22,669 nt of DNA from NCBI GenBank assembly GCA_900540865.1, contig UQHH01000044.1, forward strand, positions 1 to 22,669, read 5' to 3'. Each line of letters opens with the position of its first letter. Within the stretch, counting starts at the first letter, position 1. The DNA is from an uncultured Oscillospiraceae bacterium. Lineage in GTDB: Bacteria; Bacillota; Clostridia; Oscillospirales; Acutalibacteraceae. Of the stretch, positions 7,208 to 14,050 are shown piece after piece. The notes below the pieces were generated by a model, which was given only the letters and a program-made list of their open reading frames with translations, had not been told where the DNA came from and did no database searches. The position numbers and the translations under genes are program-made.

Positions 7208-8476
7208 TCAAACTCTTTCCAGAGCCTGCCTGAAGTCTTCGATTAAATCGCCGATGTCCTCGATACCGACGGAAAGGCGAATCATGTTCGGGCTGATGCC
7301 CGCTTCCTCCAGCTGTTCGTCGGTCATTTGGCGGTGCGTCGTGCTCGCGGGATGGAGCACGCAGGTGCGCACGTCCGCCACATGGATGACGATAGCGCCG
7401 ATTTTAAGCCCCTCCATCAGCTTTGCGGCGGCTTCCCTGCCGCCCTTAACGCCGAAGGAGATGACGCCGCAGCTGCCCTGCGGCATGTACTTCTGTGCAA
7501 GCTCGTAATATTTATTTTCTTTGAGCCCCGGGTAGTTGACCCACTCGATTTTATCGCTCTGCTGTAAAAATTCCGCCAGCTTCTGCGCGTTTTCGCAGTG
7601 GCGCGCCATGCGCAGATGGAGGGTTTCAAGCCCCAGATTGAGTAAAAACGCGTTCTGTGGGGACGCCTGCGCGCCGAAATCGCGCATTAAATGCACGCGC
7701 GCCTTTGCAATATAGGCGGCCGGGCCGAAATGCTCCGTATAAATAACGCCGTGGTACGTGTCATCCGGCGTCGTCAGCATGGGGAATTTCCCGTTGTTCC
7801 AGTTGAATTTCCCGCTGTCCACAACCACGCCGCCGAGCGCGACCGCGTGCCCATCCATATATTTGGACGTGGAATGCACCACAATATCCGCGCCAAATTC
7901 AAACGGACGGCAGTTAACAGGCGTTGGGAACGTATTGTCTACAATCAGCGGCACGCCGTGCGCGTGCGCGCAGCGCGCGTACAGCTCGATGTCCGTCACG
8001 ACGAGCGCGGGATTTGCAAGGCTTTCCGTAAAAACGGCCCTGGTGTTGTCCTGAAATGCTGCCATGATTTCCTCTTCTGTCGCGTCCGGGGTCATAAAGG
8101 TAAATTCGATGCCCAGCTCGCGCAGCGTTTTATTGAACAGGTTGAACGTGCCGCCGTAGATGGCGCTTGCGCAGACCACATGGTCGCCCGCGTGGCAGAT
8201 ATTCGTAACGGAAATAAGCGATGCCGCCTGCCCCGCGGAGGTGAGCATCGCGCCAACGCCGCCCTCAAGGCAGGCAATTTTCTTTTCCACCGCGTCAAGC
8301 GTCGGGTTTGCAAGCCGTGTATAGAAAAAGCCGTCCTCCTCCAAATCGAAGAGCTTGCCCATGGTTTCGGCGCTGTCGTATTTAAACGTGGTGCTCTGGC
8401 AGATGGGAACAACCCTGGACTGCCCGTTTTGCGGCTCGTAGCCGGACTGCACGCATTTTGTATCGATATGGCTCAT
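7208..8476 (-). CDS. metY: O-acetylhomoserine sulfhydrylase (aminocarboxypropyltransferase)
   Basis: PLP-dependent Cys/Met metabolism enzyme of 422 residues, the usual MetY length and longer than methionine gamma-lyases or cystathionine enzymes (about 390). Visible marks are YTRLANPTLDAVEKK, TSAGQAA, the VDNTFPTP strand with the PLP-ring Asp, and HSTSKYMDGH with the Schiff-base Lys. It would combine O-acetylhomoserine with sulfide or methanethiol to make homocysteine or methionine. The open frame runs further upstream, but ATG 8476 has AGGAGG 9 bases ahead. It follows the zinc-ribbon gene by 20 bases and precedes the ParA-like gene by 7. Some relatives also eliminate to 2-oxobutyrate, a possible feed for the downstream oxidoreductase. 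Confidence 0.9.
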   Translation of the reverse strand: MSHIDTKCVQSGYEPQNGQSRVVPICQSTTFKYDSAETMGKLFDLEEDGFFYTRLANPTLDAVEKKIACLEGGVGAMLTSAGQAASLISVTNICHAGDHVVCASAIYGGTFNLFNKTLRELGIEFTFMTPDATEEEIMAAFQDNTRAVFTESLANPALVVTDIELYARCAHAHGVPLIVDNTFPTPVNCRPFEFGADIVVHSTSKYMDGHAVALGGVVVDSGKFNWNNGKFPMLTTPDDTYHGVIYTEHFGPAAYIAKARVHLMRDFGAQASPQNAFLLNLGLETLHLRMARHCENAQKLAEFLQQSDKIEWVNYPGLKENKYYELAQKYMPQGSCGVISFGVKGGREAAAKLMEGLKIGAIVIHVADVRTCVLHPASTTHRQMTDEQLEEAGISPNMIRLSVGIEDIGDLIEDFRQALERV

Positions 8477-8496
8477 TATAGTATACCTCCTGAAAA

Positions 8497-9099
8497 TCAG
8501 AATAATTCTTTGACCAGGCCCGTGATAAAGTCGGTGCCGAATACGACGAGCGCAACCACAATAATAAATAAAATCGCGGAAACAATACGAACGACGTTGC
8601 GTTTTGTACGGCTCATCTCTTCCCACTGAGGCTCTGGCTTTGGCTCTTTTTCTTTTCTTTTCTTTTTGCCCGTTTTCTTTTGCGTTACATCCTGTCTAGG
8701 CGTATGGCTGTACGCAAAAGACTTGGTACTATTTTCATCAGATGCCCCGGAGGGCATGCTCTCGTTCTCCAGCACCTTTTCCCCTTCGAGCTTTACCGCG
8801 CCGATTCCAACTAAAATGTCTTTTGCCTGCTCTAAAGCCGCAAAGGGCACCTCTATTTTCACCTTTGCCGCGAGCTTGCCCGTCACCGCGTCGGCGGAAC
8901 GCTCCTTTTTATCGAACTGTTCAACGCACGGCACGCCGTTGTCTCTAAGCGCCGCGACGATGCGCTCCCGCTCAAAGCCATCCGCGCGGATGACCGTGAC
9001 CGGGTCGCTGTGCTTGATTTCTTTTTTAAGCTCCCGTTTACAATCGGGGCAGATTGCTCCCCTTTCAAAAAGGGTGCAGCAATGGGCGCAATATTTCAT
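8497..9099 (-). CDS. Zinc-ribbon, DUF2007-like membrane protein
   Basis: Unnamed 200-residue protein, probably the first gene of the long minus-strand operon. Residues 4-20 form a zinc ribbon (CAHC and CPDC). Residues 32-100 resemble the DUF2007 putative signal-transducing domain (VTVIRADGFERERIVAALRDNG followed after a gap by a beta-rich VKIEVPF segment). Residues 105-160 are Ser/Lys/Glu-rich and probably disordered, with a KKTGKKKRKEKE stretch. The C-terminus holds one transmembrane helix (about 176-194). That predicts a tail-anchored protein with its domains in the cytoplasm. ATG 9099 is preceded by AAAGGA 9 bases upstream; an earlier in-frame codon lacks such a site. The link to methionine or 2-oxoacid metabolism is unknown. 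Confidence 0.7.
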   Translation of the reverse strand: MKYCAHCCTLFERGAICPDCKRELKKEIKHSDPVTVIRADGFERERIVAALRDNGVPCVEQFDKKERSADAVTGKLAAKVKIEVPFAALEQAKDILVGIGAVKLEGEKVLENESMPSGASDENSTKSFAYSHTPRQDVTQKKTGKKKRKEKEPKPEPQWEEMSRTKRNVVRIVSAILFIIVVALVVFGTDFITGLVKELF

Positions 9100-9177
9100 A
9101 AAGAATCGTCCTTTTATCCTGTTTTTCTGAAAAGCTGTCTCTTGTAAATACATTCTTGCTGTTTACAATTACTTTAT

Positions 9178-9206
9178 ATCATAACAAAAAAGGCAACAAA
9201 ATGCAA
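9178..9206 (-). promoter_or_regulatory. Vegetative promoter of the metY-vor operon
   Basis: On the minus strand TTGCAT (9201-9206) and TATGAT (9178-9183) are exactly 17 bases apart; the -10 matches consensus at 5 of 6 positions. The predicted leader is about 70 bases to ATG 9099. No riboswitch, T-box or other folded leader is evident in that leader, although methionine genes in this phylum often have one. Confidence 0.6.
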
Positions 9207-9356
9207 CAAAATCACCGTGGAGAATGCCTTCCAATTTCCTGTGCACCTTCCTTTTAAATTATGGGTATTTTTTTGGTTATCCCGTATGCAGCCGGTTTTT
9301 GTTTATGCGAAACGCAGACGAAATAGAACCGAGTGTCAAAAACCATTTTTCTTTAA

Positions 9357-9362
9357 TATTAT
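9357..9362 (+). promoter_or_regulatory. Candidate -10 for mazF
   Basis: TATTAT matches the vegetative -10 at 5 of 6 positions. The region 17 bases upstream (TGTCAA) is a poor -35, so this is tentative. The whole 9210-9520 stretch contains no convincing gene: only short open frames (the longest from an ATG near 9261 is 21 codons) and the inverted repeats listed separately. Confidence 0.25.
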
Positions 9363-9439
9363 GGAAAGGGTAATCGTATAAACCCTGTTCAAACTGGCAA
9401 ATATATGAACGAGGGTAATTACTCCAATTGATTTTTAAG

Positions 9440-9487
9440 CAGGGAACGGCCAATCCCTGTTTTCAAAACAGATGAAATGGTTTTGAA
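9440..9487 (+). other. Paired inverted repeats before mazF
   Basis: Two inverted repeats lie side by side just ahead of the toxin gene: CAGGGA/TCCCTG (9440-9445 with 9454-9459) and TTCAAAAC/GTTTTGAA (9462-9469 with 9480-9487). A related string, AACCCTGTTCAAAC, occurs further upstream near 9381. They could be operators or leader hairpins. No known MazE-type operator is being claimed. Confidence 0.4.
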
Positions 9488-9520
9488 CATTGTTTACGTA
9501 AGAAAGGAACGGTCGAAAAA

Positions 9521-9889
9521 ATGAATATTAAACGCGGTGATATTTTTTACGCCGATTTAAGCCCCGTCGTGGGCTCCGAGCAGGGCGGCGTCAGGCCGGT
9601 GCTGATTGTACAGAACGACGTCGGTAACCGTTTCAGCCCTACCGTGATTGCCGCCGCGATTACGAGCCAGCAATCGAAGGCAAAGCTGCCCACACATATA
9701 CAGCTCGGCGCGGATAACTGCGGGCTTTTAAAGGATTCCGTCGTACTGCTCGAACAAATCAGGACGATTGACAAACGCAGGCTCAAGGAAAAAATGGGGC
9801 GTCTCGACGCTCCGGCTATGAACCAGGTCGATCAGGCCATCACCATCAGCTTCGGTCTTGCCCAGGGCGCATTGCGGGAAGCTACATAA
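9521..9889 (+). CDS. mazF: MazF/PemK-type endoribonuclease toxin
   Basis: Toxin of the MazF/NdoA family, 122 residues (family 110-120). The N-terminus MNIKRGDIFYADLSPVVGSEQGGVRPVLIVQND is typical, with the catalytic Arg in GGVRPV and the conserved Ser/Thr in AAITSQ. It cuts single-stranded mRNA at short sequence motifs. AAAGGA lies 12 bases before the ATG. In bacilli the antitoxin gene sits immediately upstream, overlapping or abutting; here the 420 bases upstream contain no ribbon-helix-helix or AbrB-like frame, and the downstream gene is convergent. It is therefore a solitary toxin locally, with any antitoxin encoded elsewhere. A clear terminator follows. Confidence 0.92.
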   Translation: MNIKRGDIFYADLSPVVGSEQGGVRPVLIVQNDVGNRFSPTVIAAAITSQQSKAKLPTHIQLGADNCGLLKDSVVLLEQIRTIDKRRLKEKMGRLDAPAMNQVDQAITISFGLAQGALREAT

Positions 9890-9918
9890 GAGCATCCCGC
9901 TGAAATATCGAAAATCAC

Positions 9919-9953
9919 AAGAGGCTCCGCCATGACGGCGAAGCCTCTTTTTT
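9919..9953 (+). terminator. Terminator of mazF
   Basis: An 8-bp stem (9919-9926 with 9942-9949) is extended by four further pairs after one mismatch and is followed by a run of T. It starts 30 bases after the mazF stop and separates mazF from the convergent LysM gene. Confidence 0.85.
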
Positions 9954-10012
9954 GTAGGATATGAAAAGCTTAGCAGCCGTTTATGCGGCCGCATGAAGGA
10001 CGCCTCTATGAA

Positions 10013-10327
10013 TTATCTTGCACGCAGGCGCAATACGCGGCCCGGATAAATCAAATCGGGGTTATCAATGCTGTTGAGCTGGAGAATCCCCTCCACAGTC
10101 AGCCCATAACGCTGAGCTATCGTCCACAGGGTGTCGCCCGGACGCACAACGTACCACATCGGTACCTGCGTCTGCGCGGTCGGAATACGAATTTGCTGGC
10201 CTGGAAATATCTTATCGGGGAACGCAAGGCCGTTGTAACGGGCAATGTCATTGACGGTCGTGCCGAAATGCTGGGCGATTCCCCATAATGTGTCGCCGGG
10301 TTCTACTGTATATACAATGGTTGTCAT
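10013..10327 (-). CDS. Two-LysM peptidoglycan-binding protein
   Basis: Protein of 104 residues made almost entirely of two LysM domains, about residues 4-48 (YTVEPGDTLWGIAQHFG) and 57-101 (YVVRPGDTLWTIAQRYG). LysM binds N-acetylglucosamine in peptidoglycan or chitin. There is no signal peptide, membrane segment or enzyme domain. Short double-LysM proteins lacking a signal occur in spore formers, where some act at the coat or cortex, so a mother-cell role is possible but not shown. ATG 10327 has AAGGAG 11 bases upstream; the longer frame lacks a ribosome site. It is divergent from the radical SAM gene. Confidence 0.85.
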   Translation of the reverse strand: MTTIVYTVEPGDTLWGIAQHFGTTVNDIARYNGLAFPDKIFPGQQIRIPTAQTQVPMWYVVRPGDTLWTIAQRYGLTVEGILQLNSIDNPDLIYPGRVLRLRAR

Positions 10328-10445
10328 AAAGCTAAAATCTCCTTTCCTTTCTTTTCGCAACCTATTATTAATATATACGGGCGGCTGGGATAAGGTGCGA
10401 GCTTTTGACCAGGCTTGCGCGGAAGGAGGGGGTTGCTGTATAATA

Positions 10446-11354
10446 ATGCCGAAGGGTGGCGGTTTTTTGGAGCTGGTCGAGGCAAAATCAATAATCTCTG
10501 CGGGATACGCAAAGGACAACCCCTGGTTCGGCTGCAATTACAATATGAACCTTTACCGCGGCTGCTGCCATGGCTGTATTTACTGCGACAGCCGCAGCGA
10601 GTGCTATCATATCGAGCGGTTCGACACCGTGCGCGCCAAAAAAGACGCTTTGCAAATCCTTTCACGCGAGCTCAAAACAAAGCGCCAGGCAGGCGTAGCC
10701 GGAATGGGCTCCATGAGCGACCCTTACAACCCGTTTGAAAGGAAATACGAGCTGACAAGAGAAGCGCTCAAGCTCATACGGGACAACGGCTTCGGCGCAG
10801 CCATTGCGACGAAAAGCCCTCTCGTTGCGCGGGACGCGGATATTCTGTGTGAAATAAAAAAGAACGCGCCTGTCCTGATAAAAATGACGGTAACAGCCGC
10901 AGACGACGGGCTGTGCCAAAAAATCGAGCAGCGCGCCCCGCTTACAAGCGAGCGGTTTTCTGCCATTGAAAAGCTTGCTTCACAGGGAATCTTTTCCGGG
11001 ATTCTGCTGATGCCCGTCCTGCCTTTCCTGGAGGACACGAAAGAAAACATCGGGGAAATCATCCGTATGTCGAAGGAAAGTGGCGCGCGGTTTATTTACG
11101 CGCGGTTCGGCGTAACGCTGCGCACAAACCAGCGGGACTGGTTTTATCAAAAGCTCGACGAGCAATTTCCGGGAACGAAAGAGCGGTATATCCAGGCTTA
11201 TGGAGACGCGTACGAATGTATTTCCCCGCACGCAAAGGAGCTTCTCTCCTTTTTCCGCGAAGAATGTGGGCGCGCGGGTATCCTTACTCGCATGGAGGAC
11301 ATCATAAAGGCTTATAAGGAGCCGTATGAAAACCGGCAGCTGACCCTGTTTTAA
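10446..11354 (+). CDS. SPL-family radical SAM protein
   Basis: Radical SAM enzyme of 302 residues related to spore photoproduct lyase. Cys40, Cys44 and Cys47 form the CxxxCxxC cluster site inside YRGCCHGCIYCDSR. Further marks are GMGSMSDPYNPFE, ATKSPLVARD and ILLMPVLPFLEDT. This shorter group (COG1533) is common in clostridia, and its members have no agreed substrate. True spore photoproduct lyases carry an extra active-site Cys, which I cannot place here. ATG 10446 has AAGGAGG 16 bases upstream, longer than usual, so the start is less certain. The frame remains open to 10245, but over the LysM promoter region. Confidence 0.85.
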   Translation: MPKGGGFLELVEAKSIISAGYAKDNPWFGCNYNMNLYRGCCHGCIYCDSRSECYHIERFDTVRAKKDALQILSRELKTKRQAGVAGMGSMSDPYNPFERKYELTREALKLIRDNGFGAAIATKSPLVARDADILCEIKKNAPVLIKMTVTAADDGLCQKIEQRAPLTSERFSAIEKLASQGIFSGILLMPVLPFLEDTKENIGEIIRMSKESGARFIYARFGVTLRTNQRDWFYQKLDEQFPGTKERYIQAYGDAYECISPHAKELLSFFREECGRAGILTRMEDIIKAYKEPYENRQLTLF

Positions 11355-11414
11355 AGGAAAAAGCAGTATAAAAGCCTTCCGCCGGGTGGATAATAACGGC
11401 AGGAGGTATCAATT

Positions 11415-12680
11415 ATGGAACACAAAATAGAAAAAATTACCGGCAGGGAAATTATCGATTCCAGAGGAAACCCGACCGTTGAAGCGGAAATCACGCTGAA
11501 CTGCGGAACGACAGCCCGCGCAAGCGTCCCGAGCGGCGCGTCCACAGGCGAATACGAGGCGCACGAGCTGCGCGAAACGGACGCACCCCGTTACAAGGGC
11601 AAGGGCGTTATGAACGCGGTGCGCAACATCAACGAAATGATTGCCCCGAAGCTGTGCGGCATGAACCCGCTGTGCCAGATGGATATTGACTGCGCGATGA
11701 ACGAGCTCGACGGTACGAAGAATAAATCGAAGCTCGGCGCAAACGCCATCCTGGCGGTATCGCTCGCGGCAGCCAAGGTATCCGCAAAGGCCGTCAAGAT
11801 ACCGCTTTACGCGTATCTCGGCGGGGCGTACGCGCATACGCTGCCCATTCCGATGATGAACATCCTAAACGGCGGCGCGCACGCGGGAAACAACGTCGAC
11901 ATCCAGGAATTCATGATTATGCCCGTCGGCGCGAAAACCTTTTCAAAGGGACTGCAGCAGTGCTGTGAAATTTACCACACGCTGGGCGCCCTGCTCAAGG
12001 AGATGGGCAAGGGTACGGGCGTAGGCGACGAAGGCGGCTTTGCGCCCGACCTCGGCGCGGACGAAGAGGCCATCGAGCTGATTATCAAGGCCATCGAAAA
12101 AGCCGGCTACAATACGAACGATATTAAAATTGCGCTCGACGCGGCCGGCAGCGAGTGGGCAAAGGGCGATAAGTACACGCTGCCGAAGCGCAAGACCGAA
12201 CTGACAAGCAGCGAGCTTATCGATTACTGGGAAAAGCTGATTGGAAGCTACCCGATTGTCTCAATTGAGGACGGGCTGGGCGAAAACGACTGGGAAGGCT
12301 GGGCGGAAATGACAAAACGCCTCGGCAATAAGGTACAGCTTGTCGGGGATGATTTATTCGTTACCAATACAGAGCGGCTTACGCAGGGCATCACGATGCA
12401 GGCGGGCAACTCTATCCTGGTAAAAATCAACCAAATCGGCACGCTGACGGAAACACTCGCCGCCATCGAGACAGCAAAGCGCGCGTCCTATACCACTGTT
12501 ATCTCCCACCGCAGCGGAGAGACGGAGGACACTACGATTGCCGACCTTGCCGTCGCGGTGAACGCGGGCCAGATTAAAACGGGCGCGCCGTGCCGGACGG
12601 ACCGCACCGCGAAGTACAACCGCCTGCTGCGTATTGAGGAACAGCTTGAAAAGCAAGCACAGTACGGCTTACAAAAATAA
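11415..12680 (+). CDS. eno: Enolase
   Basis: Glycolytic enolase, 421 residues, full length. It converts 2-phosphoglycerate to phosphoenolpyruvate in the cytosol. Visible family marks are SRGNPTVEAE, SGASTGEYEAHELR, GDEGGFAPDL (catalytic Glu), SIEDGLGENDW and VGDDLFVTN (metal ligands), VKINQIGTLTE (catalytic Lys) and SHRSGETEDTTIADLAV. AGGAGG lies 9 bases before the ATG. The 60 bases to the upstream gene contain no clear terminator, so either its own promoter (a TATAAA near 11371) or read-through could drive it. It does not sit with other glycolytic genes. Confidence 0.97.
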   Translation: MEHKIEKITGREIIDSRGNPTVEAEITLNCGTTARASVPSGASTGEYEAHELRETDAPRYKGKGVMNAVRNINEMIAPKLCGMNPLCQMDIDCAMNELDGTKNKSKLGANAILAVSLAAAKVSAKAVKIPLYAYLGGAYAHTLPIPMMNILNGGAHAGNNVDIQEFMIMPVGAKTFSKGLQQCCEIYHTLGALLKEMGKGTGVGDEGGFAPDLGADEEAIELIIKAIEKAGYNTNDIKIALDAAGSEWAKGDKYTLPKRKTELTSSELIDYWEKLIGSYPIVSIEDGLGENDWEGWAEMTKRLGNKVQLVGDDLFVTNTERLTQGITMQAGNSILVKINQIGTLTETLAAIETAKRASYTTVISHRSGETEDTTIADLAVAVNAGQIKTGAPCRTDRTAKYNRLLRIEEQLEKQAQYGLQK

Positions 12681-12720
12681 AGACCTGGTTGTATAAAAAT
12701 CGGGCCAATAAAATAAAAGT

Positions 12721-12749
12721 GCCGGGAAGCAGTGCTTCCCGGCTGTTTT
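12721..12749. terminator. Bidirectional terminator between eno and the Nudix gene
   Basis: A perfect 10-bp GC-rich stem (12721-12730 with 12734-12743) with a 3-base loop is followed by TGTTTTT on the plus strand and by a T-rich run on the minus strand. It can therefore end both convergent genes. Confidence 0.88.
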
Positions 12750-13234
12750 TATATCCTGTCATCGGTAATAACGTGCTCGGCTGTATTGCTCAAATGAAAA
12801 AGCTTATCCTTAAAAAACGCGGGGAACGCTTTATAATTTTGAAGCTCTGAAAGCGGGAGCCAGTGCATATGCTCCGGCACGCCCTTATCCGTAAAGCTGT
12901 TGCTTTGAAGCTCCTGCGTGCCTCTCGGCTTCATCAGGAAATAAATAGAAATTTCATGGCAATCAAGGCCGTCAAGCGAGCCTGAGCCGTAAAAAAAATT
13001 CTCGTGGATAAACGCGAGCCTGTCGATTTCATAGGAAACGCCCGTTTCCTCCAGAACCTCGCGCTTTACCGCGTCTTCTGCTGTTTCTCCCATATGGACT
13101 CCGCCGCCGATGGAATAATAATAATCGTCCATTTCGTTTCGTGCAAACAGGACGCAGCCGTTTTCTATAATGATTGCGCCCGCCCGGTACCGAAACCATT
13201 TATTTTCTCGTACAAAACCACAATTGAACTCCAT
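12749..13234 (-). CDS. Nudix hydrolase
   Basis: Nudix pyrophosphatase of 161 residues. The Nudix box is complete: G-x5-E-x7-REVLEETGV, running from GGVHMGE to EETGV at about residues 45-68. The enzyme would hydrolyse a nucleoside diphosphate linked to another group, with Mg bound by the box glutamates. The sequence type is the general MutT-like group, so the substrate is open. The gene starts 25 bases after comF on the same strand with only a weak ribosome site, and probably shares its transcript. Confidence 0.88.
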   Translation of the reverse strand: MEFNCGFVRENKWFRYRAGAIIIENGCVLFARNEMDDYYYSIGGGVHMGETAEDAVKREVLEETGVSYEIDRLAFIHENFFYGSGSLDGLDCHEISIYFLMKPRGTQELQSNSFTDKGVPEHMHWLPLSELQNYKAFPAFFKDKLFHLSNTAEHVITDDRI

Positions 13235-13259
13235 AAAAGCACCGCTTTCTTCATTGTTT

Positions 13260-13889
13260 TTATTCTACAGAAGCAACCGCCGCGCAGATAATTTCCTTTG
13301 CGCCCGCCCGCTTTAAAATACGGCCGCATTCGTGCAGGGTGTTCCCTGTTGTGACGATGTCGTCCACAAGCAGGATTTTCCTGCCAGAAACGTCTTGTTT
13401 TTTTCCGCAAAACAAATAAACGCCGCGCACATTTTCACAGCGCCTCCCCTTCGGCAGGGAATGCTGCGCGAGGTTGTCCTTTTCCTTTTGAAGCAACGGC
13501 AGGTAAGGAACGCAAAACAGCCTTGACAGCTCCCTTGCCAGCAGCTCCGACTGATTGTACCCACGCTCACGCCTTCGTTTTTTGGAAAGCGGGACGCAGG
13601 TTATTACGTCAAACGCGGCATGAGGGTACTCCTTTTTCAGCGCGGCAAAAACCGCGCGCGCAAGCCGCCCGGCGTACTGCCGCTTCCCGTAAAACTTAAA
13701 TTGGATGACCGCTTTGCGGAAAATTCCATCGTAACGAAACGGCGCCACGCAGGTTTCCCCATACAGTTTGCGTACAAAGGGCTCCTTTGGAAACGATGCG
13801 AGGCAATCCGTACAGGCCATTTCCGCTTGTTTAATGACCGCGCCGCAATACGGGCAGCGCGGGGGGAAAAAGAGTTCTGTCAGCTTCAT
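13260..13889 (-). CDS. comF: ComF-family phosphoribosyltransferase-like protein
   Basis: ComF homologue of 209 residues. A zinc finger at the N-terminus (CPYC at 12-15, CTDC at 26-29) is followed by a type I phosphoribosyltransferase domain. That domain has VPLSKKRRRERGYNQ and the PRPP-binding loop ILLVDDIVTTGNTL. In competent bacteria ComF works inside the cell during uptake of single-stranded DNA, interacting with helicases; homologues are also widespread in non-competent species. AAAGGT lies 6 bases before the ATG. recD2 lies upstream, separated by an AT-rich 160-base gap. Confidence 0.92.
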   Translation of the reverse strand: MKLTELFFPPRCPYCGAVIKQAEMACTDCLASFPKEPFVRKLYGETCVAPFRYDGIFRKAVIQFKFYGKRQYAGRLARAVFAALKKEYPHAAFDVITCVPLSKKRRRERGYNQSELLARELSRLFCVPYLPLLQKEKDNLAQHSLPKGRRCENVRGVYLFCGKKQDVSGRKILLVDDIVTTGNTLHECGRILKRAGAKEIICAAVASVE

Positions 13890-13952
13890 TTTATTACCTT
13901 TTGTATAAAATTTAAGAAATAAACTTTACGTATTCAAAGAGAGGTGTTGACT

Positions 13953-14050
13953 ACAAATTGTATATTATCTATCAATTTCAACTTATCGTTGTTATATAAA
14001 CGATTTAAAAAATACTAAAAGTTATTTTTCTTATAAAAAATACAATTTGT
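13953..14050. other. AT-rich intergenic region bounded by inverted repeats
   Basis: Between comF and recD2 (13890-14049) the sequence is strongly AT-rich and non-coding. A 10-bp inverted repeat, ACAAATTGTA at 13953-13962 and TACAATTTGT at 14041-14050, bounds it; the left copy extends to a symmetric TACAA-A-TTGTA. A nested repeat ATCGTT/AACGAT lies at about 13986-14011. The right arm touches the recD2 stop codon. It may act as a terminator for recD2, a binding site, or a small miniature element. Confidence 0.4.

Noticed and set aside
7691..8629. Long plus-strand open frame opposite metY
   Set aside because: It is the antisense shadow of a strongly conserved enzyme gene, rich in Arg/His/Ala, with no recognisable domain.
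9261..9326. 21-codon open frame that might be a MazF antitoxin
   Set aside because: It is too short, has no ribosome site at a proper distance and no resemblance to MazE/NdoAI.
9983..9994. 12-bp palindrome ATGCGGCCGCAT after mazF
   Set aside because: It is short and without T-run or repeats nearby; a chance GC palindrome is enough to explain it.
10439..10444. TATAAT just before the radical SAM ATG
   Set aside because: A start from it would fall after the ATG at 10446 and leave no ribosome site, and the -35 (TTGCGC) is poor. It would need a later, less likely start codon.
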